From: Hypoxylon rubiginosum
Taxonomy: Eukaryota > Ascomycota > Sordariomycetes > Xylariales > Hypoxylaceae
Length of the DNA stretch: 64,000 bases
Assembly (NCBI GenBank): GCA_902806565.1
Contig: CADCXA010000006.1
Coordinates: 1,178,001 to 1,242,000, forward strand
Direction: 5' to 3'
A program made the position numbers and the translations under genes. The notes under the pieces are model-generated. The model did no database searches, had not been told where the DNA came from, and saw nothing but the letters and a program-made list of their open reading frames with translations. Of this stretch, positions 23,801 to 31,770 are shown one piece after another (positions within the stretch are counted from its first letter, which is position 1; every line of letters starts with the position of its first letter).

Positions 23801-24328
23801 TCATTGGATACACGATGGAGCAATGCCATTAAAGCGCAAAGTAAGTGCCCCTAATTTTGATGGAATACTCCATAAGTATTGAATAAGTACTTGCAGAGTA
23901 CTAATTTGCAGTACAGTGAAAAGAACTACCCGTCAGCGACAATCAAGTGACGAACGAAAAGCCAGGAAGCAAATAATTAGATCCTCGCCGCTTTCCGATG
24001 CCTCTGGGAGTACTCAACGATCCCTTAGTGTCCCGAGGACGCCCACTCCACGTCGAACATTGAGTCCTGTCCATAGCACGCCTGGGTCCGGGCGTAGAGG
24101 AGGTCGAAGTCGCAGGTAAGTTATTATGAGTACTTAATGAGTACTCGAAGAGTATATATCGAGCACTTACTGATACCTCTCAGTTCCATGGCAAGAGACG
24201 CGACAAGCAATGCCTATGATGAAGTCCTTGCTCGTCAAGAGCGGGAGCTTGAGCTTGAGGAGAGGAGACTGCGGCTGGATCAGGCTAGGTATGATCTTGA
24301 ACAGAGACGGAGGGCGGAGGGTATTTGA
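20862..24328 (+). CDS. Mutator-like transposase candidate (944 aa, 11 exons)
   Basis: Exons: 20862-20916, 20975-21366, 21432-21824, 21874-22117, 22175-22659, 22721-22901, 22980-23156, 23222-23446, 23502-23840, 23917-24115 and 24184-24328. The total of 2,835 nt closes in phase. A further in-frame intron from 21059 (GTGAGTACTC donor) is possible. Such enzymes cut and paste the element by DDE catalysis. A Cys/His cluster (C378, C388, H401, H404, H406; CDVIFKWHIPC and HGEHKHPPP) precedes the core. Candidate catalytic residues are D559 (QVDMNFKHL), D635 (FTFDMEWG) and E768 (STNAVESLHH). The NAVES and DMxFK contexts are typical of fungal Mutator-like proteins as I remember them. A basic Ser/Pro/Arg-rich linker and a short Glu/Arg coiled coil (ERELELEERRLRLDQ) end the protein. 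Assignment to this superfamily is inference; intactness is directly visible. Confidence 0.85.
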
Positions 24329-24812
24329 CTATTTTTTGTTATAGAATACTCATTAACTACTCATAGAGTACTCTATGAGTACTTAACGAGTATTTAGTTA
24401 TAATGTATTGGATGCTTTATTCCGTGAACTTCCATTTTGCAAATAGGCATAGAAGTAATTAACTATATATGTTGAATTTGGAATTTTATTGCAATCCCTT
24501 TTATTGCTTAATTATTATGGTAATTCAATTGTAAATGCGTCAGCAAAGATAAATGAGAGTGCTTCATATGGAAACTGGTTTTATATTCCATGAGTACTCA
24601 TCAAGTACTCATCAAGTACTCGAAAGGTATTGGTCAAATTAGACTATCATAGCAATGGGTATCGTTGAACGCGTTAAAACTGCCCTACTACCTGGATATC
24701 GTCCGTTTACTCGTAATGAAAAGAACGCCACATAAACACTTTTAAGTACTTATTGAATACTCCATGATTAGCACATGGAGCACTCAAAACCCACTCTCCC
24801 TATTCTAGCCAC
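24329..24812. other. spacer between the convergent transposon genes
   Basis: About 480 bp of AT-rich 3' flanking DNA. It holds two dense 11-bp-unit clusters: 24347-24400, around the first stop codon's downstream region, and 24593-24620, with three exact units in a row. A single unit lies at 24745. No reading frame of note. Confidence 0.75.
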
Positions 24813-26872
24813 TTATACGTTATCCTGAAGCTGTCGCGCGGCTGCATCGTCATCGTTAGCTCCCTCCGGCGTCGTGAAACACTCGGTGGTTTCCCGTGAA
24901 GCATTTGATAAGGACTCTTCAAGTTCTCTCTTAGTAGCAGAACGAGTTTTCCTCGGCTCAGTGGACAACGTTTTTTTCTCTACACGTCTTATTTTCATTG
25001 GGCGCGTATCGGGCTCCTGTTGTTTTTCTCCATTTAACTCGTTATTCTCGTGAGTCTCGCGATTCTCCTGCTCGTTTAGGCGCTCCTGCTCTTGTTGTAA
25101 GCGCTCTTGTTCTTGCTGTTGCCGCAGGCGCTCCTGCTCTTGTTGTAAGCGCTCTTGTTCTTGCTGTTGCCGCAGGCGCTCCTGCTCTTCTTGTTGTAAG
25201 CGCTCCTGCTCTTCTTGTTGTAAGCGCTCCTGCTCTTCTCGTTGCAGGCGTTCGTTCTCTTCTCGTTGCAGGCGTTCGTTCTCTTCTCGTTGCAGGCGTT
25301 CGTGCTCTTCTCGCTGCAGACGTTCTTGATCTTCTTGTTGCAGGCGAGTTTGTTCCTCTCGCTGCAGGCGTTCCTGCTCTTGCTGCTGCTGCTGCAGGCG
25401 CTCTTGTTCCTGCTGCTCCTGCTGCAGCAGATACTCTCGTTCTTGCTGCAGCAGGCGTTCCTGCTCCTGCTGCTGCTGCAGGCGCTCTTGTTCCTGCTGC
25501 TGGAACTCTCGTTCCTGCTGCAGCAGGGGATCATCCTCAAATAGGAACTCTTGATTTACCTCATCTTGAAGCTCAGGATGGGATATCATCTCTTGGAAGG
25601 ATTGCAGCTGCATCATTCCATGACGTTCAGTCTCTGCTTCCGTAGCTTGCTGACGTTCCGCGGCCTCGATATCCGCAATAGAGTCAAAAATCCGGGCAGA
25701 ACCATCAGACAGCAGGACAGTCTTGCTGCCAGCCCGTTGGTGACCCTGTTGAGTACTCATTGAGACACTCATTGAGGGCTCTCTTGGAAGAGTTGGCTGG
25801 TGCTCGGGTATAGATTTACTCTCCGCATCCTTGCTATCGATGGTATGGGCATGATTTGAATCGTCGTCGCTTACGTCGGTTTCATCGGGGCGGGCACGTC
25901 TCTCTCGCCTCGTCTCTAAGAACTGCATCCAAAGATGGCAGTCCGGTTTGCGTACCTCTGGACAAGCTAAACACCAGTTAGTTATTCATTGAGTACTTAT
26001 CGAGTGATCACTTACAACTCCTTCCGGCCTCGATACAGCCCTCGCAGGCCTTTTTCTTTTGTCCCGCCAGAAGCTTCATAGATTTCAGGTTAGGCTATAA
26101 TAGATTAGCTCAATTTGTACTCGAAAAGTCCTTGATATATCTTACATGAGCTGCGCAGTTTTTGCGAGCCTTCGTGAAAGGAACTGACTTGAGATCCTTC
26201 TGCTTTGGGGCTTGGAGAGGCCGCGTATCAGGCCGGAATGGTGTCTTTCCCACCGAACTAGCCGCGGTGTTCGGGTTGAACTCGTCGATGTCCTTCTTCA
26301 CCGAGTCCCAGTATGCTATATTGGTTCATTAGCTGATACGAGTTCTATACTGCTCGATGAGTACTTACTAATTAATACAGCATGATCATGCAGTGTCAAT
26401 CCGCCATTGCGATTCTTCGCCAGTCGAATCTCCACATCATTCCCGTCGACGATGACACGATGTGACTCAACATGGCGCTTAAGGTTACTCCAATGTAATA
26501 TCTTGTCCTGTTCAAAGTTAATGAGCACTTATTGAGTACCCCATAAGTGTTCATATATGACTCACCGTGCGATAGCATAACTGAATATCAGCGTCGGTGT
26601 TGTGATTCATGTTGAATCGACAGAAGCATTCACCATTAGGAATAACGACTTGATCCGCACCCTGATATATAATGAGTACTCATCGAGTTATCAAAAAGAA
26701 ATATAGAACTTACGATCATATCGAATGGCGATACATTATCTGGTCGTGTTTCGTGAGCCTGATACCACTTGTATCCTTCCTATAAAACATAATGAGTACT
26801 CATATAGTACTTATGAAATGAATAAAAACTTACAGATTTGTGTTTGTAGGATGTAGAAGGTAATGGTGCCAT
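24813..26872 (-). CDS. transposon accessory protein: Cys/His-rich plus coiled coil (580 aa)
   Basis: Seven exons: 26872-26834, 26779-26714, 26661-26566, 26507-26369, 26315-26146, 26094-26016 and 25966-24813, 1,743 nt in phase. N-terminal residues 1-190 hold conserved-looking Cys/His groups: ECFCRF, then LCYRTDKILHWSNLKRHVESH (zinc-finger-like spacing), KNCAAH, and CEGC followed by SSCPEVRKPDCHLW. The middle is acidic and Ser/Thr-rich. About residues 320-490 are a long Gln/Glu/Arg/Leu coiled coil built from QERLQQE-type repeats. The C-terminus has basic clusters (KIRRVEKK) fit for nuclear import. It is probably DNA-binding and oligomeric, perhaps binding the element's own repeats. Its placement matches mudrB of MuDR, but I see no sequence kinship. 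Family not recognised. Confidence 0.82.
25076..25545 (-). repeat. tandem coding repeats for the Gln/Glu coiled coil
   Basis: Head-to-tail units of about 24-27 bp (CGCTCCTGCTCTTCTTGTTG and variants on the plus strand) encode QERLQQE/QERLQRE heptad-like repeats. Near-identical adjacent copies suggest recent slippage or unequal exchange, so the copy number may vary between strains. Confidence 0.85.
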
Positions 26873-27063
26873 ATTAGTGAATAGGGCTGTGTAACTTTAG
26901 TAATTACCCAATAGAATAAATTTTATATTAAATGCTCAATGAGTACTTATTGAGTAGTTAGTCAAATTATGGTAAAAGTATGTGTAAAGGAAAGTTTGGT
27001 ATCATTTTAATTTGGGCATAGCAATTACTTTTATTGACTATTGGTCTATGCTTTTCTTGTGTA
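26873..27063 (-). promoter_or_regulatory. upstream region of the accessory gene
   Basis: AT-rich 190 bp between the start codon and the right terminal repeat, with 11-bp units at 26942 and a degenerate neighbour (TTGAGTAG) at 26950. It probably holds the core promoter; no clear TATA assignment was made. Confidence 0.45.
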
Positions 27064-27276
27064 TAATTGGCTTATATAAATGGAGCCACTAGAGTGAAAG
27101 TGGTTAATAGGATATGGAGGGGTTATTGAGTACTCTATTAATAAATGCCAAGACTGACCATGGGGCCATGGTCAGGTCAGATCCCAATGGTCAGTGGTCG
27201 GCACCCCGCCACATACAAATAAGCGGGTCAATGGTCAGGTCCAAAGCGGGTCAATGGTCGGCTGAGCTGTATCCCC
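27064..27276 (-). repeat. right terminal inverted repeat (213 bp)
   Basis: Inverted copy of 20284-20496, ending GAGCTGTATCCCC. Near 27220-27235 it differs from the left copy in a way that duplicates the neighbouring TTGACCCGCTT word. This suggests local gene conversion or slippage. Confidence 0.92.
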
Positions 27277-27285
27277 CTTTGAGAC
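27277..27285. repeat. target-site duplication, right copy
   Basis: CTTTGAGAC, identical to 20275-20283. Confidence 0.9.
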
Positions 27286-28971
27286 CTGCTATTTTCTTTG
27301 TCTTTTTTCTTACTCACCTTATCTAATATTAACTAGTATGTAATCATCTTACTTGAAGACTCAGAAACCGAAAGGTAAGAAAGCCTCGCTCTTTATTCCC
27401 CCGGTCATCATCTCCACCTCTGGTTGGTGCCAATGGATGCAGCCGTGCGTAGCTCAGCCGGTGCGATATGTGATGGGATACGCGCGACGGCTGGATGGGT
27501 ACGGGTATGGGTATGATGGGTATGGGTATGGGTATGGGCACGGGAAACCTGGGTATGGCATGCTCCTTTTCTACCGAGTTGCAACCTCGTCACCGACTTC
27601 TCAAATACCTCGTCGTAATAAGACGAGACGTTGTAGACACGGTCTGATACTACGCGGATAGCCTACCGACTCACCTACTTTTACTTTTACCCCTTTGCAT
27701 CCTCTGCATACAATATTACATGCCATTCCATACGGATATATCTCGTTCGGAATTCGCCTGACGGATGCTACTGCGCTGTACTCTGTAGTGTAGTCTCCTC
27801 TTTTCCCATTAGTATCAATTATTGCTCTACTTTAGACTTGACGATTCACTCCGATCCAGCCCAGTCGAAAACAATCTGCATAGATTCCCAACTTGCTCCA
27901 CCAGAAAGATTAAGGCTGCTCGGGGGATCCCAGGTCTTGAATCTATTTGATCTAGGAATATTGGGGGTCAATACAGTAATAGTCATCCACACTTTTAATT
28001 GCCATCAGGCGACAGGCGACGAAAGACAAAGTAACCTCGAGACACAGCCTTGATCACGATACATTGGATACCTCGGGTTGCTTCACTAGCAGGTAGAAAG
28101 ACACAAGTATCCACGCTAGCTCCCCTTATCTTAGGTACATGTAGGTAATTTTTCGCCCTCCTTTTTTTATATGTACTCGACCAACGAAATAAAAGAAGGG
28201 TAGAAAAAATCGATAATCCTTCTTTCATCTTTCTCCAAGTCCCCCATATCCCCACGTTTCCTCTTGTCCACAAAAGGGAAATTCGACAGCTGGATATACA
28301 TAGTCTTCGCTCCCGCAGGTTTTCATCACGTACCAACTTGCATACAACAACCTTGCGTTGCATCTTGATCGACGGCCAGGTGAACAGCTAGTCCCTAATA
28401 AGTACATCCGCCAATCCATGAAAACCACTCATCCTTCCTCTTACTTTCTCTCTCTGCACATCCGATTCTCTTCGTAAACATCCCTCGACCCCGCGAAGAT
28501 AAATTCACCGCAGGCGCCTCACGTCTGTCCCTTGTCTCTTCCCATAAGCCTCTCATACATCCATCCATACCTCATACATACACCAGCAGGAAACCCACTG
28601 TCGTACAACATCGCACCATCTCGTGCCTCACTATAAAGCTGCACACAATCTTTGTACGCATTTGCCTCTGCATACAATACAGTGCCTACCTGCGGGTCAC
28701 CGAGGGGATAGTATATCAGCCTACGTACGTCTACACCGGGCTTCGAGAGAGTTTGCCTTCGCGAACCCATTCTTTTCGAGCAGTCGCCGCGCACCCCGTT
28801 TTCGACCGAGGCATCGCACGAGGGCAGCAAACTTTGCCAAGGTGTCTTGTCTTCTATATATTCACATCTCCGCAATACCCTTTGCTACGTTTTAGCGGGA
28901 GGGTAAAAACTTCTGCACCGTCAAAGAGAAATACACTACTACTACGTAAAACGAGAAACACATATAACATC
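27286..28971. other. intergenic and probable long leader
   Basis: About 1.7 kb without a supported gene. A GGGTAT hexanucleotide stretch lies at 27498-27555. The last 700 bp are pyrimidine-rich (many TCTC, CTCTTCC) as in fungal promoters or long 5' leaders of strongly expressed genes. Several short upstream ATGs occur. Confidence 0.5.
27498..27555 (+). repeat. GGGTAT microsatellite
   Basis: Imperfect run of GGGTAT units (with GATGGGTAT and GGGCACGGG variants), giving closely spaced G3 tracts. It lies 210 bp beyond the transposon. Confidence 0.8.
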
Positions 28972-29202
28972 ATGGACGCCCCGATCTCCTCGCCCACCAT
29001 GGCGCACCGCCAGCTCCAGTCCTCGTCGGCATCCTCGTCGTCGATGGCCTCGGCGCAGAGCTACGCGCCGCCGGCCCCCGCCGTGCAGAAGGCGCCGAGC
29101 ACAGACGCCTTCATCCGCGACCTGAACCTGGTGGCGGAAGCCGCCAAGAGGGCGCAGATGGCCGTGCTGATGCGAGACCTCGACAACATAGCGCTCTCCT
29201 AG
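28972..29202 (+). CDS. small Ser/Ala-rich conserved-looking protein (76 aa)
   Basis: The frame starts MDAPISSPTMAHRQ after a pyrimidine-rich, in-frame-stopped leader. The first 45 residues are Ser/Ala/Pro-rich and probably disordered. The last 30 (TDAFIRDLNLVAEAAKRAQ then AVLMRDLDNIALS) form an amphipathic helix. Codon choice is strongly C/G-ending, unlike the AT-rich flanks, which is good evidence of coding. There is no signal peptide or membrane span. I believe similar short proteins occur across Pezizomycotina but cannot name a function. The helix could serve as a binding peptide. Confidence 0.75.
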   Translation: MDAPISSPTMAHRQLQSSSASSSSMASAQSYAPPAPAVQKAPSTDAFIRDLNLVAEAAKRAQMAVLMRDLDNIALS

Positions 29203-29734
29203 GAGGGGGCTATATGCTTACCTATATGCTTACCTTGCTTGCTACCTACATACATAGGTCAAGTGCTTTGTTGTAAAAAAGAAAAAAAACGTCTTCCTCG
29301 TATTCCAATCAACCAGCCAACCGACCAACCGACCGCTCCCCTCTAAAGACGAAATTCTACTTTCGGCGCAACTAATACCTAACCTAACCCAAACCTACCG
29401 TTCAATCCCAACTCCAACCATTATTTTTTCCCTCTGAGCCTCGGCTGTTCCCACGCGGCCGGCTAGGGACGTTCTACGGTTTGGCGAGGTGGCTCCCTTC
29501 CGCCCACTATCACATGGGGACGGTGGGGTGGAAAGAATCGGATTATTTTCTTGCTTCTGCTCTTTGTGCGACCTTTATACGGATCTGGACATCGGGGTTT
29601 CGGGTGGGCATATCTCTCTCGGGGTGCATTCCGGCGTTGTGTTCTACCTGTGTGTTTTTTGTTTTCTAGGGGGGAGGGGGGTGAATTTTCCATCAAAGAA
29701 CCATAATGACGTTTTAGACGTTTTAAGCGTTTCT

Positions 29735-29845
29735 CTCTTTTTTTCCCTCCCTTCCCCTCCTCCTCTCTCCTCTCCGTACTAAAACCTCCCCTCACCTCGT
29801 TCTCGGGTCCCTCCCCCCCCTTTTCCCCCCCCTTTTCCCCCACGC
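29735..29845 (+). repeat. polypyrimidine mirror tract
   Basis: Long C/T-only run including alternating C-run and TTTT blocks (CCCCCCCTTTTCCCCCCC pattern), almost mirror symmetric. Confidence 0.8.
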
Positions 29846-30365
29846 AAACGAAATATCCCGGAAAGGGACCAGCCAATTCGTCGGCTATAAACCGGGATCG
29901 GCCGGGCGGGTTATGCTGTTAAAAGCACCTGAGATTCGACCGATGAAAAAAAAGAATCAAACAAACGAGCAACGAGGACGAAGCCGAGGCAAAGGCGAAA
30001 GAAAGAATACGTACAGGGGCGGAGAGAGGAGGAAGGGAAAAATACTCCAACGAATTGGAGAAATCAGTTAATATCTATTGACTTAATTTGCGGCTGGTGG
30101 ACGGACGTTGCCGTTTGCTGCTGCTGCTGCTGCTACTGCTACACTTCAGGGGCCGCGTTGGGGAAAAAAATTAAGGGTAGCGGAGGGTTGCAGATCTCCA
30201 GCGAAGAAGAATGCGGGCGGTCATGGGGGGAAGTTAGAACGGGGGAGGGACCCTTGGAACGGGAGGGTTGCAGTTCCGGCACGATTCGATTCGCGAAGGC
30301 GGGAAGCGAAAAAAAGCCAACGCGATGCAATGCGAGGCTGCGACGCACATGACGATGGGTTAGTT

Positions 30366-30425
30366 TGGGGGGAGGGGGAGGGGGAGGGGGAGGGGGGCAG
30401 TGTGTGTGCGCGCGTGTGTGTGCCC
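30366..30425 (+). repeat. GGGGGA repeat followed by GT repeat
   Basis: Four to five GGGGGA units, then TGTGTGTGCGCGCGTGTGTG. Both are simple-sequence tracts. Confidence 0.85.
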
Positions 30426-31770
30426 GTCGTCGGGCAGGGTCCTCGGAAGGGTTGCAGTGAGAACTGATTTTCTTTTGCTTCTATTCACGAATGCATGCGG
30501 ATTTCCTTTCCGGATAGAACGGGTAAGGTGCCTAAGGGCAAGGGCAAGGCAGGGCAAAGACCAAAGGTGAGAACGGCAAAGCCGTTGACACCCTTCCGAA
30601 TAGATCGAATGATATCTCGATATAAGACTCGGCCCCTGAGCCGCGCGCAATGCGAATTTTTTTATTGCTCTCCTCGTCCCATCGTGGTTGGCATTGACAT
30701 GTGCATATGGGAGGGTTTGGTGGGTGGTTGTGGTCGCATCCTGGATATGTTCCTTTATTCTTCCGGACTAAAAACAGTAGGAGACCAATGAATCGATCGA
30801 TTCCATATAATGGCTGCTGTCCCTCCACTACACCTACCTATACACACGCGCACCGGTTCTCTCCGCGCGAGAAGTATTTTCCAAGGCCGGCGGGAAGCTA
30901 CTTTAAGATCATATAACATTCATATCGAAGGAGAACAATGTCGGCTCGCCGTCGAACCTCTCCGCCGGCCACCACCTCCATCTGGTCGTAGAACATGCTC
31001 TATATTATTCGTAGAGACGGCTTAATTTACTAGTTCGTAACCAACTCTATCCGCTTATGGACAACGTTAGGTAGCTCAATGCTATTTGTACAATCAGTGG
31101 ATTCCCTAACCACCTGGATATTATCTACCTAATTCACTTATTCGTGGCAGCAATGAAACCATCAGGCCCCTGATTTAAGGGCCGCTTGACATGATCTGTC
31201 TGTCTCGCAGGAGAAGGGTGCAGAAAAAAGGAGACAAACTTGCGCAACGCATGCAAAACGATCTCTACAGCAAAAATCGGTCCGCCTACCTCGTTATAAC
31301 CTATCCATGTCACCAATGCTATCCCTCCAGTCTAGGTACGTATGAGATAACTCTTCTCCCTCCAGATGGCATGTATTACTATCTAGAGGGAATCTGAGGT
31401 TGCGGGGGCGGAAAAGTCGCACGCCGAGGATTCGTCTAACGACTTCTCTGCTGGGCTGTGAAAAAAAGGGGCGTGGGACCAGCCAATTTCAGGTAGAAGT
31501 AATGACGATACCGACGACGCCCCTGAACTGCAAACCCTAGCCTAAGTAAGATGACCGCGAAATTATGGGGGGTCATCATAGGCCTGGGATTAAGCGGCTG
31601 GAAAACTCCAGCCTGAGCGCCATGACATTAAGTATATGACTCGGGTGGTCGAGTGTAAACATCAAATGTGTCTCATGAACCCCTTAATTCTTAACTAGGG
31701 GAGAATTATGATGTCTCACTACCAACTTCATTCTCCGTCAAACCAAGACTGTTCTCGGTGAATAAGCACG

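Larger units (their letters stand above)
20426..27134. repeat. dispersed phased 11-bp AGTACTYAWTR arrays
   Basis: Exact AGTACT copies start at 20426, 20776, 21062, 21394, 21405, 21828, 21850, 22130, 22141, 22663, 22685, 22939, 22950, 23182, 23193, 23204, 23450, 23472, 23886, 23897, 24009, 24129, 24140, 24367, 24378, 24593, 24604, 24615, 24745, 25752, 25992, 26360, 26675, 26795, 26806, 26942 and 27129. Neighbouring copies are 11 or 22 bp apart. Where the gap is 22, a degenerate unit sits between (for example AGTTCTTAATA at 23461). Twenty-four lie in predicted introns, ten in other noncoding DNA and three in predicted exons, although exons make up about two thirds of the element. Confidence 0.9.
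20284..27276. mobile_element. two-gene Mutator-like DNA transposon, 6,993 bp
   Basis: The element is bounded by 213-bp inverted repeats starting GGGGATACAGCTC and by a perfect 9-bp duplication. Inside are two convergent genes. Each begins a few hundred bp from one terminus: the plus-strand transposase 20862-24328 and the minus-strand accessory gene 24813-26872. Both read through without breaks once 10 and 6 introns are removed. Long terminal repeats, 9-bp duplication, a Cys/His cluster before a D-D-E core and convergent genes fit Mutator-like elements and recall maize MuDR. The intact frames, exact duplication and near-identical termini suggest recent insertion and an autonomous copy. Noncoding parts are seeded with phased 11-bp AGTACT repeats. 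Confidence 0.9.
29203..31770. other. intergenic, low-complexity rich
   Basis: About 2.6 kb. Poly-C/poly-T mirror-like tracts lie at 29735-29845, a TGC run at 30115-30140, a GGGGGA run at 30366-30398 and GT dinucleotides at 30400-30425. Several 60-140 aa frames exist but reflect this composition. No gene is supported; part is probably the 3' UTR of the small gene. Confidence 0.5.

Noticed and set aside
25076..25545. CRISPR-like array
   Set aside because: Direct repeats without unique spacers, in frame inside a coding exon of a eukaryotic element.
24998..25645. Plus-strand Ala/Leu/Val-rich frame over the coiled-coil repeats
   Set aside because: It is the reverse reading of the Q/E repeat DNA and has no splice or start context.
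27498..27555. Telomere-like repeat
   Set aside because: GGGTAT units are not the TTAGGG repeat of filamentous fungi and the tract is short and internal.
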